This document shows, piece by piece, positions 9,260-18,978 of a stretch of DNA of 64,000 nt. Position 1 is the stretch's first letter; each line of letters begins with the position of its first letter. The DNA comes from Brucella intermedia LMG 3301 (lineage in GTDB: Bacteria; Pseudomonadota; Alphaproteobacteria; Rhizobiales; Rhizobiaceae). Below the pieces are notes generated by a model. It ran no database searches and was not told the DNA's origin. It was given only the letters and a program-made list of their open reading frames with translations. The translations under genes and the position numbers were made by a program. The stretch lies in contig NZ_ACQA01000001.1 in assembly GCF_000182645.1 (NCBI RefSeq), positions 496,001-560,000 on the forward strand. The letters run 5' to 3'.

Positions 9260-9349
9260 TATTGAAGGTGCAACCTCGAACGGACGAAGAATGAAGCTTG
9301 GCAGAATAAGAAAAGTAAGCTTCTTTGATTCTAAGCTTAGGGGACTGCA

Positions 9350-10141
9350 ATGGAAAAAGATGAAACAATATTGAGAATTGAATTTCGCAATTCGAAGCCA
9401 GTTGAACTTTTGGATTTGACTGCCAGTTTTATGGCATTAGGAGATTATTTTAAAGACTACGCTAATCAAACCACGGGTGATCCACAGCGAGATAATCTAA
9501 AACTTTACGTAAAAGAAATTAAGTCTGGCAGTCTAATCGCTGATATGGTTGCTCTGGCAGAGCAGGCCGAATGGATATTAGAGCACAAAGCAGTTTTGGC
9601 TGGATTTGTGGCTAATGCAAATGATTTGGTAGGGTATTTTTTAGGTAAGGATGAAAGTAAAACAAAATTTGATCCAAGTATAAAGCAAGCGAAACAAATC
9701 GCGCAGTTTGTTGAGCCGGTCGCAAAGGATTTTGGATCGCAACTAAATATGACCGTGATGGAAGGCGGAGTTGTAAACGTCTATCAAAGCTTCAATATTG
9801 GGGGGCTTGAAGCTAATGCCGTACAAAACGGAGTTGCTAAGTATCTTGGTCCACAGCTTCCATCATCCCAAATCCTAACTGATCAACTGATGGTGTTGGA
9901 GCAGGTTAAGAATGATGTTTCATCTAAATCGGGCGATAGAGGGATTGTAGAAACAATATCCCCGAGGCCAGTGAAATTACAGTTTGCACAAGAACCTGCA
10001 AAACGAGCTGTATTAGATTTAGAAACCAATCCACTTCAATGTATTTTTCAAGTAAATGTGGAAATAAGGTCCGTTGGCGGCAAGCCAGCAATGTATCGTA
10101 TCATTGAGGTGACGGACGTTATTTCGAGAGAGGATGAATAA
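9350..10141 (+). CDS. Orphan AT-rich gene, protein of unknown function
   Basis: A 263-residue soluble protein I do not recognise. It has no signal peptide, membrane helix or enzyme motif. It begins ILRIEFRNSKPVELLDLTAS, a beta strand followed by a helix, then a helix with LYVKEIKSGSLIADMVAL near residues 52-69, a mixed middle part with FGSQLNMTVMEGGVVNVYQS, and a beta-rich C-terminal third ending PAMYRIIEVTDVISRED. Base composition is far more AT-rich than both neighbours, and it stands alone between the acyl-CoA dehydrogenase promoter and the purD terminator, which suggests acquisition by transfer. The start ATG follows a GGGGA site by seven bases. Function unknown. Confidence 0.8.
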   Translation: MEKDETILRIEFRNSKPVELLDLTASFMALGDYFKDYANQTTGDPQRDNLKLYVKEIKSGSLIADMVALAEQAEWILEHKAVLAGFVANANDLVGYFLGKDESKTKFDPSIKQAKQIAQFVEPVAKDFGSQLNMTVMEGGVVNVYQSFNIGGLEANAVQNGVAKYLGPQLPSSQILTDQLMVLEQVKNDVSSKSGDRGIVETISPRPVKLQFAQEPAKRAVLDLETNPLQCIFQVNVEIRSVGGKPAMYRIIEVTDVISREDE

Positions 10142-10189
10142 TCGGCGGTGTCTCGTTTCACGGATTTCCAACCGCCACGACATATTAGA

Positions 10190-10230
10190 TGAAGAAAAAG
10201 ACCCACCTGCGCCCGCGATACCTCGCGGGC
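10190..10230 (-). terminator. Rho-independent terminator of purD
   Basis: A perfect eight-base stem GCCCGCGA/TCGCGGGC with loop TACC lies at 10211-10230. Reading leftwards it is followed, after about ten bases, by CTTTTTCTTC. It lies 20 bases past the purD stop. Confidence 0.7.
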
Positions 10231-10249
10231 CTCAGTCGTGCCGGGCTGC

Positions 10250-11533
10250 TTATTTGCCTGAACGCTCCCGCTCCACGGCACGCCAGCCGATATCGGAGCG
10301 GTAGAAGCCTTCCGGCCAGTCGATGCGCTTCACGGCTTCATATGCGCGTGCTTGCGCTTCGGCGACCGTGCCGGCGATGGCCGTGACATTCAGCACGCGC
10401 CCGCCATTGGCAATAATGTTGCCGTCCTTCTGCGCCGTTCCAGCATGGAAAACCTTGACGCCATCGATGCCTTCGAGCTTGTCGAGGCCACGGATGACGC
10501 TGCCCTTCTTCACATTGGAGGGATAGCCTTCCGCAGCCATCACCACCGTCAGCGCTGGCTGATCCTTCCAGCCGAGCGAAACTTCATCCAGCTTGCCGTC
10601 CACGGCAGCATTGATGAGCGCGAGAAGGTCGCTGTTGAGGCGCATCATCAGTACCTGGCATTCCGGATCACCGAAACGGGTGTTGTACTCGATCAGCTTT
10701 GGGCCGTCCTTGCCGATCATCAAACCGAGGAACAGGATGCCGGAGAACGGCGCGCCGATTTCCGCCATGCCGCGCATGGTCGGTTCGATCAGTTCACGCA
10801 TCGTGCGTTCAACGATTTCCTGCGTCATGACCGGGGCAGGTGCATAGGCACCCATGCCGCCTGTATTGGGGCCGGTGTCGCCGTCGCCCACGCGCTTGTG
10901 ATCCTGCGCCGAGCCAAGCGGCAATGCCGTCTTGCCATCGCAGATGCAGAAGAAGCTTGCTTCTTCGCCGTCCAGAAATTCCTCGACGACCACCTCGGCA
11001 CCGGCGGAGCCGAATGCGCCCTCGAAGCACGCGTCCACCGCGTCAAGCGCTTCATCGAGTGTCATGGCTACAACCACGCCCTTGCCTGCGGCAAGCCCGT
11101 CGGCCTTCACAACGATCGGCGCACCCTGCTGGCGGATATAGGCCTTGGCCTTGGGCGCATTGTTGAAGCGACCATAGGCGCCTGTTGGAATATCGAAGCG
11201 CGCGCAGAGATCCTTGGTGAAGCCCTTCGAGCCCTCAAGCTGCGCCGCAGCCTTGGAGGGACCGAACACGCGGATACCCTCAGTGCGCATTTCGTCGGAG
11301 AGGCCAGCCACGAGCGGCGCTTCCGGCCCCACGACAACGAGATCGATCTTCTTGTCCTTGGCGAAGGCGATCAGCGCCTTGTGGTCATCGGCGCTGATGT
11401 CGACCAGTTCCGCAACTGTCGCAATGCCGGGATTACCGGGTGCGCAATAGAGCTTTTCGAGCAAGGGAGAGGCGGCAAGTTTCCATGCCAGGGCGTGCTC
11501 GCGTCCACCGGAACCGATCAACAGAACTTTCAT
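10250..11533 (-). CDS. purD: Phosphoribosylamine-glycine ligase
   Basis: A 427-residue GARS, the second enzyme of purine synthesis, joining glycine to 5-phosphoribosylamine with ATP. The N-terminal [20 protein letters not shown] is diagnostic. The ATP-grasp core includes [34 protein letters not shown] and the metal-binding [16 protein letters not shown] placed the start at 11533, not at an upstream in-frame ATG at 11566, because the family begins MKVLLIG and AGGGAG precedes this ATG by six bases. Monocistronic, ending in its own terminator; purF lies 30 kb away. Confidence 0.97.
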   Translation of the reverse strand: MKVLLIGSGGREHALAWKLAASPLLEKLYCAPGNPGIATVAELVDISADDHKALIAFAKDKKIDLVVVGPEAPLVAGLSDEMRTEGIRVFGPSKAAAQLEGSKGFTKDLCARFDIPTGAYGRFNNAPKAKAYIRQQGAPIVVKADGLAAGKGVVVAMTLDEALDAVDACFEGAFGSAGAEVVVEEFLDGEEASFFCICDGKTALPLGSAQDHKRVGDGDTGPNTGGMGAYAPAPVMTQEIVERTMRELIEPTMRGMAEIGAPFSGILFLGLMIGKDGPKLIEYNTRFGDPECQVLMMRLNSDLLALINAAVDGKLDEVSLGWKDQPALTVVMAAEGYPSNVKKGSVIRGLDKLEGIDGVKVFHAGTAQKDGNIIANGGRVLNVTAIAGTVAEAQARAYEAVKRIDWPEGFYRSDIGWRAVERERSGK

Positions 11534-11674
11534 GCCTTGCTCCCTGCGCTTGAGGTAAGTAAACACTTAACTACCCGGCTCTCTATTGCCCATCGCACAC
11601 GCGGGCAAGGGCAGGCTCGCGATTTTTCCAGAAAAAGCGGGTAGAGTCGTTCAGTTTCGAGAAAGCAGACGACC

Positions 11675-12688
11675 ATGCAGCATCCGCAAACTAACCCACA
11701 GGTCAATTCTGGCATCCAGTCCCGCGATGCGCGCGGACGGGTGAAGGATGCTCCTTCCGGCCATTGGGTATATCGTGTCCTGCCGCATTGGCTGTGGCCC
11801 TACGCGCAGCTTGCCCGCTGGGACCGTCCCATCGGCTGGCAGCTCCTTCTCTGGCCGTGCTGGTGGTCGGCTGCGCTCGTGGCAGGAGCGGGCGCCAAGC
11901 CCGGCAATGGTGCATGGGCCGTGTTGCCGTCATTCTGGCATCTGTTTCTGTTTCTGGTCGGCGCCATCGCGATGCGCGGTTCCGGCTGCACTTATAACGA
12001 TCTGGTCGATCAGGATATTGACGACAAGGTGGACCGTACCCGCTCGCGTCCTCTGCCCTCCGGACAGGTAACACGCGGTCAGGCCAAGCTGTTTCTGGTT
12101 TTGCAGGCGCTCGTCGGCCTCGTGGTCGTTCTGCAGTTCAACTGGTTTTCCATCGGGCTTGGTATTTTCTCGCTTCTGATCGTCGCTGCCTATCCCTTCA
12201 TGAAGCGCATCACCGACTGGCCGCAATTCGTGCTTGGTCTTGCTTTCTCATGGGGCGCACTCATGGGCTGGGCTGCGGTGGAAGGCTCGCTGAGCCTTGC
12301 ACCGGTGCTTCTCTATATCGGCGCCATCCTGTGGACGATCGGCTATGACACGATCTACGCGCATCAGGACAAGGAAGATGACGCGCTGGTGGGCGTGCGT
12401 TCCACGGCGCGTCTTTTTGGCAAGCATACCAAGACGGCGCTGATGGTGCTTTATGGTGGTGCGATCGGCTTCTTTGCGGCGGCTTTCGCCGTAGCGCAGG
12501 TGCCGATGCCAGCCCTTGCCGGATTGCTTGCCGCGAGCGTGCATCTCTATCGCCAGATCATCGTGCTCGATATCGACAATCCCGACCAGTGCCTGAAACT
12601 GTTCAAGTCCAACAATATCGTCGGCTGGCTGATTTTCCTCGGGCTTGTTCTCGGAAGCCTCTGGGTGGCGGTCAAGCCGCTGGTATAA
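11675..12688 (+). CDS. ubiA: 4-hydroxybenzoate polyprenyltransferase
   Basis: A 337-residue membrane protein with about eight to nine hydrophobic helices. It attaches the polyprenyl tail to 4-hydroxybenzoate in ubiquinone synthesis. The two aspartate-rich Mg-pyrophosphate sites are visible: NDLVDQDIDDKVDRTRSRP near residues 108-126 and DTIYAHQDKEDD near 227-238. A roughly 35-residue hydrophilic leader precedes the family core at WPYAQLARWDRPIGW. The gene starts at ATG 11675, divergent from purD. The downstream hairpin is shared with pdxH, which is convergent. Confidence 0.94.
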   Translation: MQHPQTNPQVNSGIQSRDARGRVKDAPSGHWVYRVLPHWLWPYAQLARWDRPIGWQLLLWPCWWSAALVAGAGAKPGNGAWAVLPSFWHLFLFLVGAIAMRGSGCTYNDLVDQDIDDKVDRTRSRPLPSGQVTRGQAKLFLVLQALVGLVVVLQFNWFSIGLGIFSLLIVAAYPFMKRITDWPQFVLGLAFSWGALMGWAAVEGSLSLAPVLLYIGAILWTIGYDTIYAHQDKEDDALVGVRSTARLFGKHTKTALMVLYGGAIGFFAAAFAVAQVPMPALAGLLAASVHLYRQIIVLDIDNPDQCLKLFKSNNIVGWLIFLGLVLGSLWVAVKPLV

Positions 12689-12693
12689 AAAGA

Positions 12694-12720
12694 AAGACCA
12701 CTGTTTTCAGTGGCCTTCTT
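12694..12720. terminator. Bidirectional terminator between ubiA and pdxH
   Basis: CCACTG/CAGTGG with loop TTTT at 12698-12713 is flanked by AAAAAGAAAG on the left and CCTTCTTG on the right, so it can serve both converging transcripts. Confidence 0.65.
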
Positions 12721-12728
12721 GTTATCAG

Positions 12729-13340
12729 TTACGGATAGAGCCGATCCTTGTTCCAGTCGCCCTCCGGCGAGGGCCGTGTGAAAAGCACGCGGTCATGCAG
12801 GCGGAAGGCACGGTCATGCCAGAATTCAATCGAGACGGGGCGGATACGGAAACCCGACCAGTAGGACGGGCGAGGAATATCGCCGATGGCATATTTGGCC
12901 GTATATTCCGCAACCGCCTTTTCCAGCGCGAAACGGCTTTCCAGCGGACGTGACTGCTTGGATGCCCATGCGCCGATGCGGCTGCCGCGCGGGCGCGAGG
13001 CGTAATAGGCATCGGCTTCGGCGTCGCTGACTTTCTCCACCGGTCCACGCACGCGCACCTGACGGCGCAATGTCTTCCAATGGAAGCACATGGCGGCTTT
13101 TTCCGCCGACAGGATTTCCTTGCCCTTGGTGCTTTCATAATTGGTGTAGAAGACGAAACCCTGCTCGTCAAAATCCTTCAGCAGCACCATGCGCACATTG
13201 GGCAGGCCATCCGGGTCAACCGTCGCCAGCGCCACCGCATTGGGATCGTTCGGTTCGCTTTGTTTGGCGTCGGCCAGCCAGTCGGCAAAGAGCTTGAACG
13301 GCTGGGAGGATTCGGTGAAGTCGTCGCTTGCGTTTGTCAT
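12729..13340 (-). CDS. pdxH: Pyridoxamine 5'-phosphate oxidase
   Basis: A 203-residue FMN enzyme that oxidises PNP or PMP to pyridoxal 5'-phosphate. Family signatures in order: [20 protein letters not shown] near residues 35-54, [15 protein letters not shown], then [19 protein letters not shown]. The C-terminal [22 protein letters not shown] is cut here to its recognisable core RPVSIEFW, followed by the terminal RLYP. Length and ends match the family. The start at 13340 is divergent from the diguanylate cyclase gene. Confidence 0.96.
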   Translation of the reverse strand: MTNASDDFTESSQPFKLFADWLADAKQSEPNDPNAVALATVDPDGLPNVRMVLLKDFDEQGFVFYTNYESTKGKEILSAEKAAMCFHWKTLRRQVRVRGPVEKVSDAEADAYYASRPRGSRIGAWASKQSRPLESRFALEKAVAEYTAKYAIGDIPRPSYWSGFRIRPVSIEFWHDRAFRLHDRVLFTRPSPEGDWNKDRLYP

Positions 13341-13541
13341 TTTGGATTTTCAACAGCCTGTCGGAAATGCGCGGATCATCCTGCAAGAGAATCCCCGCCG
13401 GAGACACCCCAATGGTGCGGGTCGGGACGGAGCTTCTTCGATAACCGCCTCTTTGTCCATGGCCTTGCCGGGATGCGTCGTCGCAGGGGCGCTTTACTTG
13501 AGGGGGAACTTCTAGTAGGGCGCCCGTTCAAGGTAGGGGCT

Positions 13542-14744
13542 ATGCCAAAACTCGATTTCCTGACGCTTTACATCGTAATTTTCTTAAATTCGCTGACGGT
13601 CTGCATCATCTGGACCGCCATCGCCTTCTCTTACCGCAAATTCCGACCGGCCAGGCTCTGGCTGCTTTCGACGACGCTCCTGCTGGTTGGCGGCTTTGTT
13701 CTTTCGCTGCAAGGCAATGAGGGTGCGTTCTGGCCCGCCGTTATCGGCAACACCATCATCATCTATGGCTTCTGCCTGGCCTTTATCGGCGCCCGTTACT
13801 TCTACGGCCAGAAAGGCGGCTGGCGGATGGCGGTGGGAATATCGCTCGCAAGTTTCGCCGTCATGGCCGCGTTTCATGCGAGCTGGCAGGGGCGGAACAT
13901 CGCCTATGCGGTGGGCCAGTCGGTGCCCATGGCGATGACGGTATTCTACCTGGCGCGGCAAAAGAGCCTCGGTCTCGGCGGCCGGATCGCCATCATCGCC
14001 TTTCTGCTGGGCATCATCGGGCATGCCATCGAGACGTCGCTGAACATCGCCGCATGGGCGGGAGAGTTCGACCAGTCGCTTTATTTTTCCATCGAAAGTT
14101 ATGCGCTGGTCTGTGTGATCTATAGCGGCATGATCTGGAACTTCGGTTTCATCGTTATGGCGATGAATCGCCTGCACGGCGATATGGCAAGGGTCGCGGA
14201 GACCGACGAACTCACCGGGCTCCCGAACCGCCGCCATTTCATGAAAAGGCTGGCGAGAGCCGAACTCGCATTCAGTGAAGACGGGGTCGCCTATACCGTC
14301 ATGCTGATCGATATCGACAATTTCAAACATTGGAACGACACATATGGCCATGCGCTGGGCGATCAGGCGCTTGTGCATTTCGCCGATGTCGGGGTCGATA
14401 TCCTCAATCGCCGCGGTGTGCTGGCGCGCTTTGGAGGCGATGAGTTCTCGATTCTGCTGCCCGGGATGCATGAGCATGAGGCGACGGAAATCGCCCGTGA
14501 AATCGTCGGCGCAGTCAACCATACGCCGCTTGTTTTCAACGGGCGGAAACTCATCTTGACGGTCAGCATCGGCATTGCGAGCGAAGAACCGGGTGATGAG
14601 AGGAGTGACCTCGATGTTTTTGCGCGGGCCGATCTTGCGCTCTACAAGTTAAAGCAGGCAGGCCGGAACGGTTATGCTACCCGCACAACGACGGTCAACG
14701 CACCGCGTTCTTCTTTCTCCGGAAGGTCGCTGGCTGTTGGATGA
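13542..14744 (+). CDS. Membrane-bound diguanylate cyclase (GGDEF)
   Basis: A 400-residue protein with about six hydrophobic helices in residues 5-220 and a C-terminal GGDEF domain at about 225-385. The domain starts DELTGLPNRRHF and keeps the canonical ARFGGDEFSILL, so it should make cyclic di-GMP. The position five residues before GGDEF reads NRRG rather than RxxD, so the usual inhibitory I-site is absent. The N-terminal module resembles unclassified seven/six-helix sensor regions, and its signal is unknown. I use the ATG at 13542 because the open frame upstream to 13080 runs antisense through pdxH and has no family-like content. Confidence 0.88.
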   Translation: MPKLDFLTLYIVIFLNSLTVCIIWTAIAFSYRKFRPARLWLLSTTLLLVGGFVLSLQGNEGAFWPAVIGNTIIIYGFCLAFIGARYFYGQKGGWRMAVGISLASFAVMAAFHASWQGRNIAYAVGQSVPMAMTVFYLARQKSLGLGGRIAIIAFLLGIIGHAIETSLNIAAWAGEFDQSLYFSIESYALVCVIYSGMIWNFGFIVMAMNRLHGDMARVAETDELTGLPNRRHFMKRLARAELAFSEDGVAYTVMLIDIDNFKHWNDTYGHALGDQALVHFADVGVDILNRRGVLARFGGDEFSILLPGMHEHEATEIAREIVGAVNHTPLVFNGRKLILTVSIGIASEEPGDERSDLDVFARADLALYKLKQAGRNGYATRTTTVNAPRSSFSGRSLAVG

Positions 14745-14920
14745 GCGATAGCTGGCCTGAAGGACGCAGAGAATTGGGGGCATCATTTGCCGGCCCCATA
14801 AAGTATGGAGTTGGGCGTTGTGCTCCGATTCCGATTTGTTTACCTTTCCGGCACACCGCTTGTTAACTCAAGTTCACCCATAATCCCTGCATCTTTAGCG
14901 TGTAGAACAAGGGAATAGCG

Positions 14921-15391
14921 TTGGCCGTCGAGACGCTTCGCCATAAAGTAAATTTCTGGAGCCCGTGCCGTGGCGCCAAGGTGCTGCGCAAGGCTGCGAT
15001 CGGCCTATGCCTCTTCTCGCTTGCCGGTTGCGCCATGGGTGGGGTGAGCATCGAAAAGGCTGTTCCTGATTCTTCCACGATCACCGGATCTGTGAAGCAA
15101 TCGCAGCCGGTCGAGACCGATACCGGCAAGCTTTCCGATCAGTCCGCCATAAAGAACGTCGTTTCCGCGCTCAACTTCACGCAATGGGGAAAGAAGCCCG
15201 TTCCGTGGGCCAATCCCGATACGGGCAGCCAGGGCACCATCACCACGATTGCCGAGAACAACAAGAACAATCAGCTCTGCCGCGAGTTCGAAACCTCGCG
15301 TGAAGCTTTTGACGGTGTTTCCATCTATCGCGGTGAAACCTGCATGGAGCGCGGCGGTCAATGGACGGTAACTTCTTTCGCGCCGATCTGA
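14921..15391 (+). CDS. Putative outer-membrane lipoprotein, surface-antigen-like
   Basis: A 156-residue protein with lipobox LAGC after the hydrophobic stretch AAIGLCLFSLAGC (Cys at about residue 36), so it is probably lipidated and exported. The C-terminal half, with NKNNQLCREFETSR, SIYRGETCMERGGQW and an ending SFAPI, resembles the RT0821/Lpp0805-type 17-kDa surface proteins of alphaproteobacteria. Start: TTG at 14921 has a good AAGGGA site; an internal GTG at 14981 would give a shorter, more typical signal peptide but lacks a clear ribosome site. Function unknown beyond envelope location. Confidence 0.72.
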   Translation: MAVETLRHKVNFWSPCRGAKVLRKAAIGLCLFSLAGCAMGGVSIEKAVPDSSTITGSVKQSQPVETDTGKLSDQSAIKNVVSALNFTQWGKKPVPWANPDTGSQGTITTIAENNKNNQLCREFETSREAFDGVSIYRGETCMERGGQWTVTSFAPI

Positions 15392-15492
15392 AAAGAAAAG
15401 CCTGACCTGACTGGAACTTTGCCGGTCAGATGCGCATATTGTGGGCAACGAATCTTGTTTATCTCACAATTATTTCCTGAAAGAGGAACTAT

Positions 15493-16443
15493 ATGCGCGA
15501 TCCCTATAGCGTGCTGGGCGTCGCCAAAACGGCGAAGCCCGAAGAAATAAAATCGGCTTTTCGCAAACTGGCCAAAAAGCACCACCCGGATCAGAACAAG
15601 GATGATCCGAAGGCGCAGGAGCGTTTTGCAGAACTGAATCAGGCCTACGAAATTCTGGGCGACAAGGACAAGCGCGGGCAATTCGACCGCGGCGAGATCG
15701 ACGCCGAGGGCAAGCCCGCTTTCCAGGGCTTTACAGGCGGGCAGGGCTTCGGCGGCGCCCATGGCGACCCGTTCGCCGGCTTCCGGCAGGGCGGCGGCAA
15801 CAGCCATTTTGAATTTCGCTCCGGTCCCGGCGGCTTTCAGCAGGGCGGCGGCTTCGGTGGCGCCGAAGATATCCTGAACGATCTTTTCGGCGGAGCTTTC
15901 GGTGGCGGTGCCCGCGCAGGCGGCGCACGGCAGCGCGGCCCGGCGAAGGGAGCCGATCTTTCGGCATCCATCGATATCACGCTGGAACAGGCCGCCGGTG
16001 CTGAAAAGGTCGAGGCGGTTTTCCCGAACGGCAAGCATCTCAAGATCAAGCTGCCGAAATATGTCGAGGACGGTCAGACCATTCGCCTGAAAGGGCAGGG
16101 CGAGGCATCGGTGGGCGGAACGGCTGGCGATGCGCTGGTAACGATTCACTTCAAGGCGCATCCCCGGTTTCGCCTGGAGGGGCGTGACGTGCACGTGGAT
16201 CTCCCGGTCGAGCTTGCCGACGCCGTCCTTGGCGGCAAGCAGGAAGTGGAGACCCTCGACGGCCGGATTGCGGTGAAAATACCGGCATGGTCGAGTTCGG
16301 ACCGCGTTCTGCGCCTGAAGGAAAAGGGCCTTCCGCTCAAAGCTGCCGGACGTGGCGATCTTTACGTGCATGTGCGGATCATGCTGCCGGAAGGTGGCGA
16401 CAGGGAACTCGAAGAATTCCTGCAAAAACGCAAACAAGCCTGA
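15493..16443 (+). CDS. DnaJ C-terminal domain / J-domain co-chaperone (CbpA-like)
   Basis: A 316-residue type II (zinc-finger-less) DnaJ protein. The J domain is at residues 3-68 with the HPD motif in [12 protein letters not shown] Gly/Phe-rich linker runs from about 80 to 150, and the C-terminal substrate-binding domains from about 155 to 305, with [20 protein letters not shown]. It should stimulate DnaK ATPase. CbpA of E. coli also binds curved DNA, but that cannot be inferred here. The gene is monocistronic, with a terminator 20 bases past its stop. Confidence 0.92.
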   Translation: MRDPYSVLGVAKTAKPEEIKSAFRKLAKKHHPDQNKDDPKAQERFAELNQAYEILGDKDKRGQFDRGEIDAEGKPAFQGFTGGQGFGGAHGDPFAGFRQGGGNSHFEFRSGPGGFQQGGGFGGAEDILNDLFGGAFGGGARAGGARQRGPAKGADLSASIDITLEQAAGAEKVEAVFPNGKHLKIKLPKYVEDGQTIRLKGQGEASVGGTAGDALVTIHFKAHPRFRLEGRDVHVDLPVELADAVLGGKQEVETLDGRIAVKIPAWSSSDRVLRLKEKGLPLKAAGRGDLYVHVRIMLPEGGDRELEEFLQKRKQA

Positions 16444-16463
16444 ACAGGTCTTCAATCGTTTGA

Positions 16464-16513
16464 AGCCGGGTGTTGTCTCTTTGCGGCAGTAAAGTGACAA
16501 TGCCCGGCTTTTT
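16464..16513 (+). terminator. Terminator after the DnaJ-like gene
   Basis: AGCCGGG (16464-16470) pairs with CCCGGCT (16503-16509), extended inside by TTGTC/GACAA across a TG/TG mismatch, and TTTTTC follows. Confidence 0.75.
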
Positions 16514-16588
16514 CACTGCAATTGCTTGAAGGAGAGCCGAGGCTGTGCGATAGGGCAACTAGTTAATTGTTTTCAATGAGGACCCCTA

Positions 16589-17407
16589 ATGACCGCACAG
16601 TCAGGTTTGTTGCAGGGCAAGCGTGGATTGATTCTGGGCGTCGCCAACAACCGCTCCATCGCATGGGGTATTGCGAAGGCCGCTCGTGATGCAGGCGCAG
16701 AGCTCGCATTCACCTATCAGGGCGATGCATTGAAGAAGCGTGTCGAGCCTCTGGCTGAAGAGCTTGGCGCATTCGTTGCCGGACATTGCGATGTGGCGGA
16801 TGCTGCCAGCATCGACGCTGTTTTCGAGACGCTTGAAAAGAAGTGGGGCAAGCTCGACTTCGTCGTGCACGCCATCGGCTTTTCCGACAAGGATGAGCTG
16901 ACGGGCCGCTATGTCGATACGTCGGAAGCCAATTTTACCAATACGATGCTGATTTCGGTCTATTCCCTGACGGCGATTTCGCGCCGGGCGGAAAAACTGA
17001 TGGCCGATGGCGGTTCGATCCTGACGCTGACCTATTACGGCGCCGAAAAGGTCATGCCGAACTATAACGTCATGGGCGTGGCCAAGGCTGCTCTCGAAGC
17101 AAGCGTGAAATATCTGGCGGTCGATCTCGGACCGCAGAACATTCGCGTCAATGCGATTTCGGCCGGTCCGATCAAGACGCTTGCCGCATCTGGCATCGGC
17201 GACTTCCGCTATATCCTCAAGTGGAACGAGTACAACGCGCCGCTGCGCCGTACCGTCACCATCGAGGAAGTGGGCGATGTCGGCCTCTATTTCCTTTCCG
17301 ACCTGTCACGTTCGGTGACGGGCGAAGTCCACCATGCGGACAGCGGCTATCATGTCATCGGCATGAAGGCGGTCGACGCTCCGGACATTTCGGTCGTGAA
17401 AGACTGA
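16589..17407 (+). CDS. fabI: Enoyl-[acyl-carrier-protein] reductase (NADH)
   Basis: A 272-residue FabI, the last reductive step of each fatty-acid elongation cycle. The SDR-type cofactor motif GVANNRSIAWGIAKA is at about residues 17-31. The catalytic pair appears as Tyr-x6-Lys in YNVMGVAK near 155-162. The C-terminal GEVHHADSGYHVIGM is typical. An ATG at 16589 follows GAGGACCCCTA. The gene is separate from the fabD/G/F cluster at 50 kb. Relatives of this organism often carry a second fabI paralogue, which cannot be checked within this window. Confidence 0.95.
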   Translation: MTAQSGLLQGKRGLILGVANNRSIAWGIAKAARDAGAELAFTYQGDALKKRVEPLAEELGAFVAGHCDVADAASIDAVFETLEKKWGKLDFVVHAIGFSDKDELTGRYVDTSEANFTNTMLISVYSLTAISRRAEKLMADGGSILTLTYYGAEKVMPNYNVMGVAKAALEASVKYLAVDLGPQNIRVNAISAGPIKTLAASGIGDFRYILKWNEYNAPLRRTVTIEEVGDVGLYFLSDLSRSVTGEVHHADSGYHVIGMKAVDAPDISVVKD

Positions 17408-17519
17408 AGCAGCGAATACGAAATCCCGAAAAGTTGACCGCTTCTCCGGATTTTTCTTTTTCTTTCCCGGTTCGGGAAAGCTATCCAGACATTGACTGAC
17501 GGCATATTGGGGTGGAGCT

Positions 17520-18110
17520 GTGGCTCGGGAAATCATCTACTTTTCACGTCACGGCGAGACAGACTGGAATGTTTCGCAGCGCATTCAGGGACAGCTCGAC
17601 ATCGATATCAATGCGCATGGCCGCACACAGGCGGATCGCAATGGCGATATGCTGAAGTCGCTGATCGGCGACGGCGCGGGCTTCGACTTCGTGGCAAGCC
17701 CTCTGCGTCGCACCCGCGAGACGATGGAACGCATCCGGTTGCGCATGGGGCTCGACCCTTATGATTACCGCACCGACCCTCAACTGATGGAAGTCAATTT
17801 CGGCGACTGGCAGGGCTTCATGATGAAGGACATTGCCAGGGAGCGCGAAGATCTTCTGGAAGCGCGCGCCCGTGACAAGTGGAATTTTGTGCCGCCCGGC
17901 GCAACCGCCGAAAGCTATATGGGTCTGTCGCGCCGTATCGGGCACTGGGTGGAGGCCGTGGAGTGGCCGACCGTCTGCGTGACGCATGGCGGCTGCATCC
18001 GCACGCTGTTTTACCTTTACGGCGACATGGACGGCCACGCTGCGGCAAATCTATCCATCCCGCAGGACAAGATCTTGAAGTTCGAAAACGGCAAGCTGGA
18101 ATGGGTTTGA
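17520..18110 (+). CDS. Histidine phosphatase superfamily protein (phosphoglycerate-mutase-like)
   Basis: A 196-residue member of the branch-1 histidine phosphatases. FSRHGETDWN at residues 8-17 holds the phospho-accepting His, and VCVTHGGCIRTL near 151-162 holds the second catalytic His; Arg in SPLRRTRETM completes the pocket. The sequence fits a cofactor-dependent phosphatase rather than a true glycolytic mutase (too short). GTG start at 17520 follows GGTGGAGC. It is followed 59 bases later by a metallophosphoesterase gene on the same strand, possibly co-transcribed. Confidence 0.87.
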   Translation: MAREIIYFSRHGETDWNVSQRIQGQLDIDINAHGRTQADRNGDMLKSLIGDGAGFDFVASPLRRTRETMERIRLRMGLDPYDYRTDPQLMEVNFGDWQGFMMKDIAREREDLLEARARDKWNFVPPGATAESYMGLSRRIGHWVEAVEWPTVCVTHGGCIRTLFYLYGDMDGHAAANLSIPQDKILKFENGKLEWV

Positions 18111-18169
18111 TCCCGTAAATCAGTCTATAGTGACCGCGAACAGAATTTTGCCAGCGATGGAGGCGTTAC

Positions 18170-18928
18170 ATGCCCTTCGAACGTTTCGCGGTCATATCGG
18201 ATATTCACGGTAACAGCGATGCGCTGGCTGCGGTGCTGGCCGATATCGATGCTTTGCAAATCGAGACGATCGTCAATCTCGGCGATCATCTGAGCGGTCC
18301 CTTAGCCGCGCGTGAGACAGCAGATATGCTGATGGCGCGAGAAATGATCTGCATTCGCGGCAATCATGATCGCTGGCTTGTGGAAAAGTCGCTCGCGGAG
18401 ATGGGCGCTTCGGATCGGGTCGCACGCGAACAGCTTGATGTCCGGCACATCGAATGGCTGCGCGCAATGCCTGCATCGCGCTCTCTGGCCGATGGACGCA
18501 TATTCATCTGCCACGGAACCCCATCGAGCGATACCACCTACTGGATGGAGAACGTTACCGCCAATGGCGATGTCGTTCTGCGGAGCCGAGAGGATATTGA
18601 GGCAGAGGCCGATGACATAGCGGCCTCTCTCATCCTTTGCGGCCATACGCACACGCCGCGGGTTGTTCGTCTTGGGGACGGGCGAATGCTGGTCAATCCG
18701 GGAAGCGTGGGTTGTCCCGGTTACGACGACGATCACCCGGTTCCACATATTGTCCAGACTGGCAACCCCAATGCGTCCTATGCTGTCATCGAGCAGACCG
18801 GGTCTGGCTGGCAGATAACCCTGCGCAATGTTCCCTACGATACGGCACGGATGGTCCAGATGGCGGAGAACAACCGTCGTGCCGAATGGGCGCGTGTTGT
18901 CAGAAGCGGGTGGTTCCAGCCCAAATGA
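18170..18928 (+). CDS. Metallophosphoesterase (YfcE/ApaH-like)
   Basis: A 252-residue calcineurin-type phosphoesterase. All metal ligand motifs are present in order: SDIHGNSDAL, NLGDHLSGP, IRGNHDRW, ICHGTP and CGHTHTPRV, followed by LVNPGSVGCPGYDDD. The substrate is unknown; the family includes phosphodiesterases and nucleoside-polyphosphate hydrolases. It is cytoplasmic, with no signal peptide. It sits 59 bases after a histidine phosphatase gene and ends at a strong terminator. Confidence 0.87.
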   Translation: MPFERFAVISDIHGNSDALAAVLADIDALQIETIVNLGDHLSGPLAARETADMLMAREMICIRGNHDRWLVEKSLAEMGASDRVAREQLDVRHIEWLRAMPASRSLADGRIFICHGTPSSDTTYWMENVTANGDVVLRSREDIEAEADDIAASLILCGHTHTPRVVRLGDGRMLVNPGSVGCPGYDDDHPVPHIVQTGNPNASYAVIEQTGSGWQITLRNVPYDTARMVQMAENNRRAEWARVVRSGWFQPK

Positions 18929-18931
18929 AAA

Positions 18932-18957
18932 GAGCGGCTTATGAGCCGCTCATTTTT
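18932..18957 (+). terminator. Rho-independent terminator after the metallophosphoesterase gene
   Basis: A perfect eight-base stem GAGCGGCT/AGCCGCTC with loop TATG is followed by ATTTTTC. Confidence 0.92.
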
Positions 18958-18978
18958 CTATAGGAGACGGTTTCGGGC

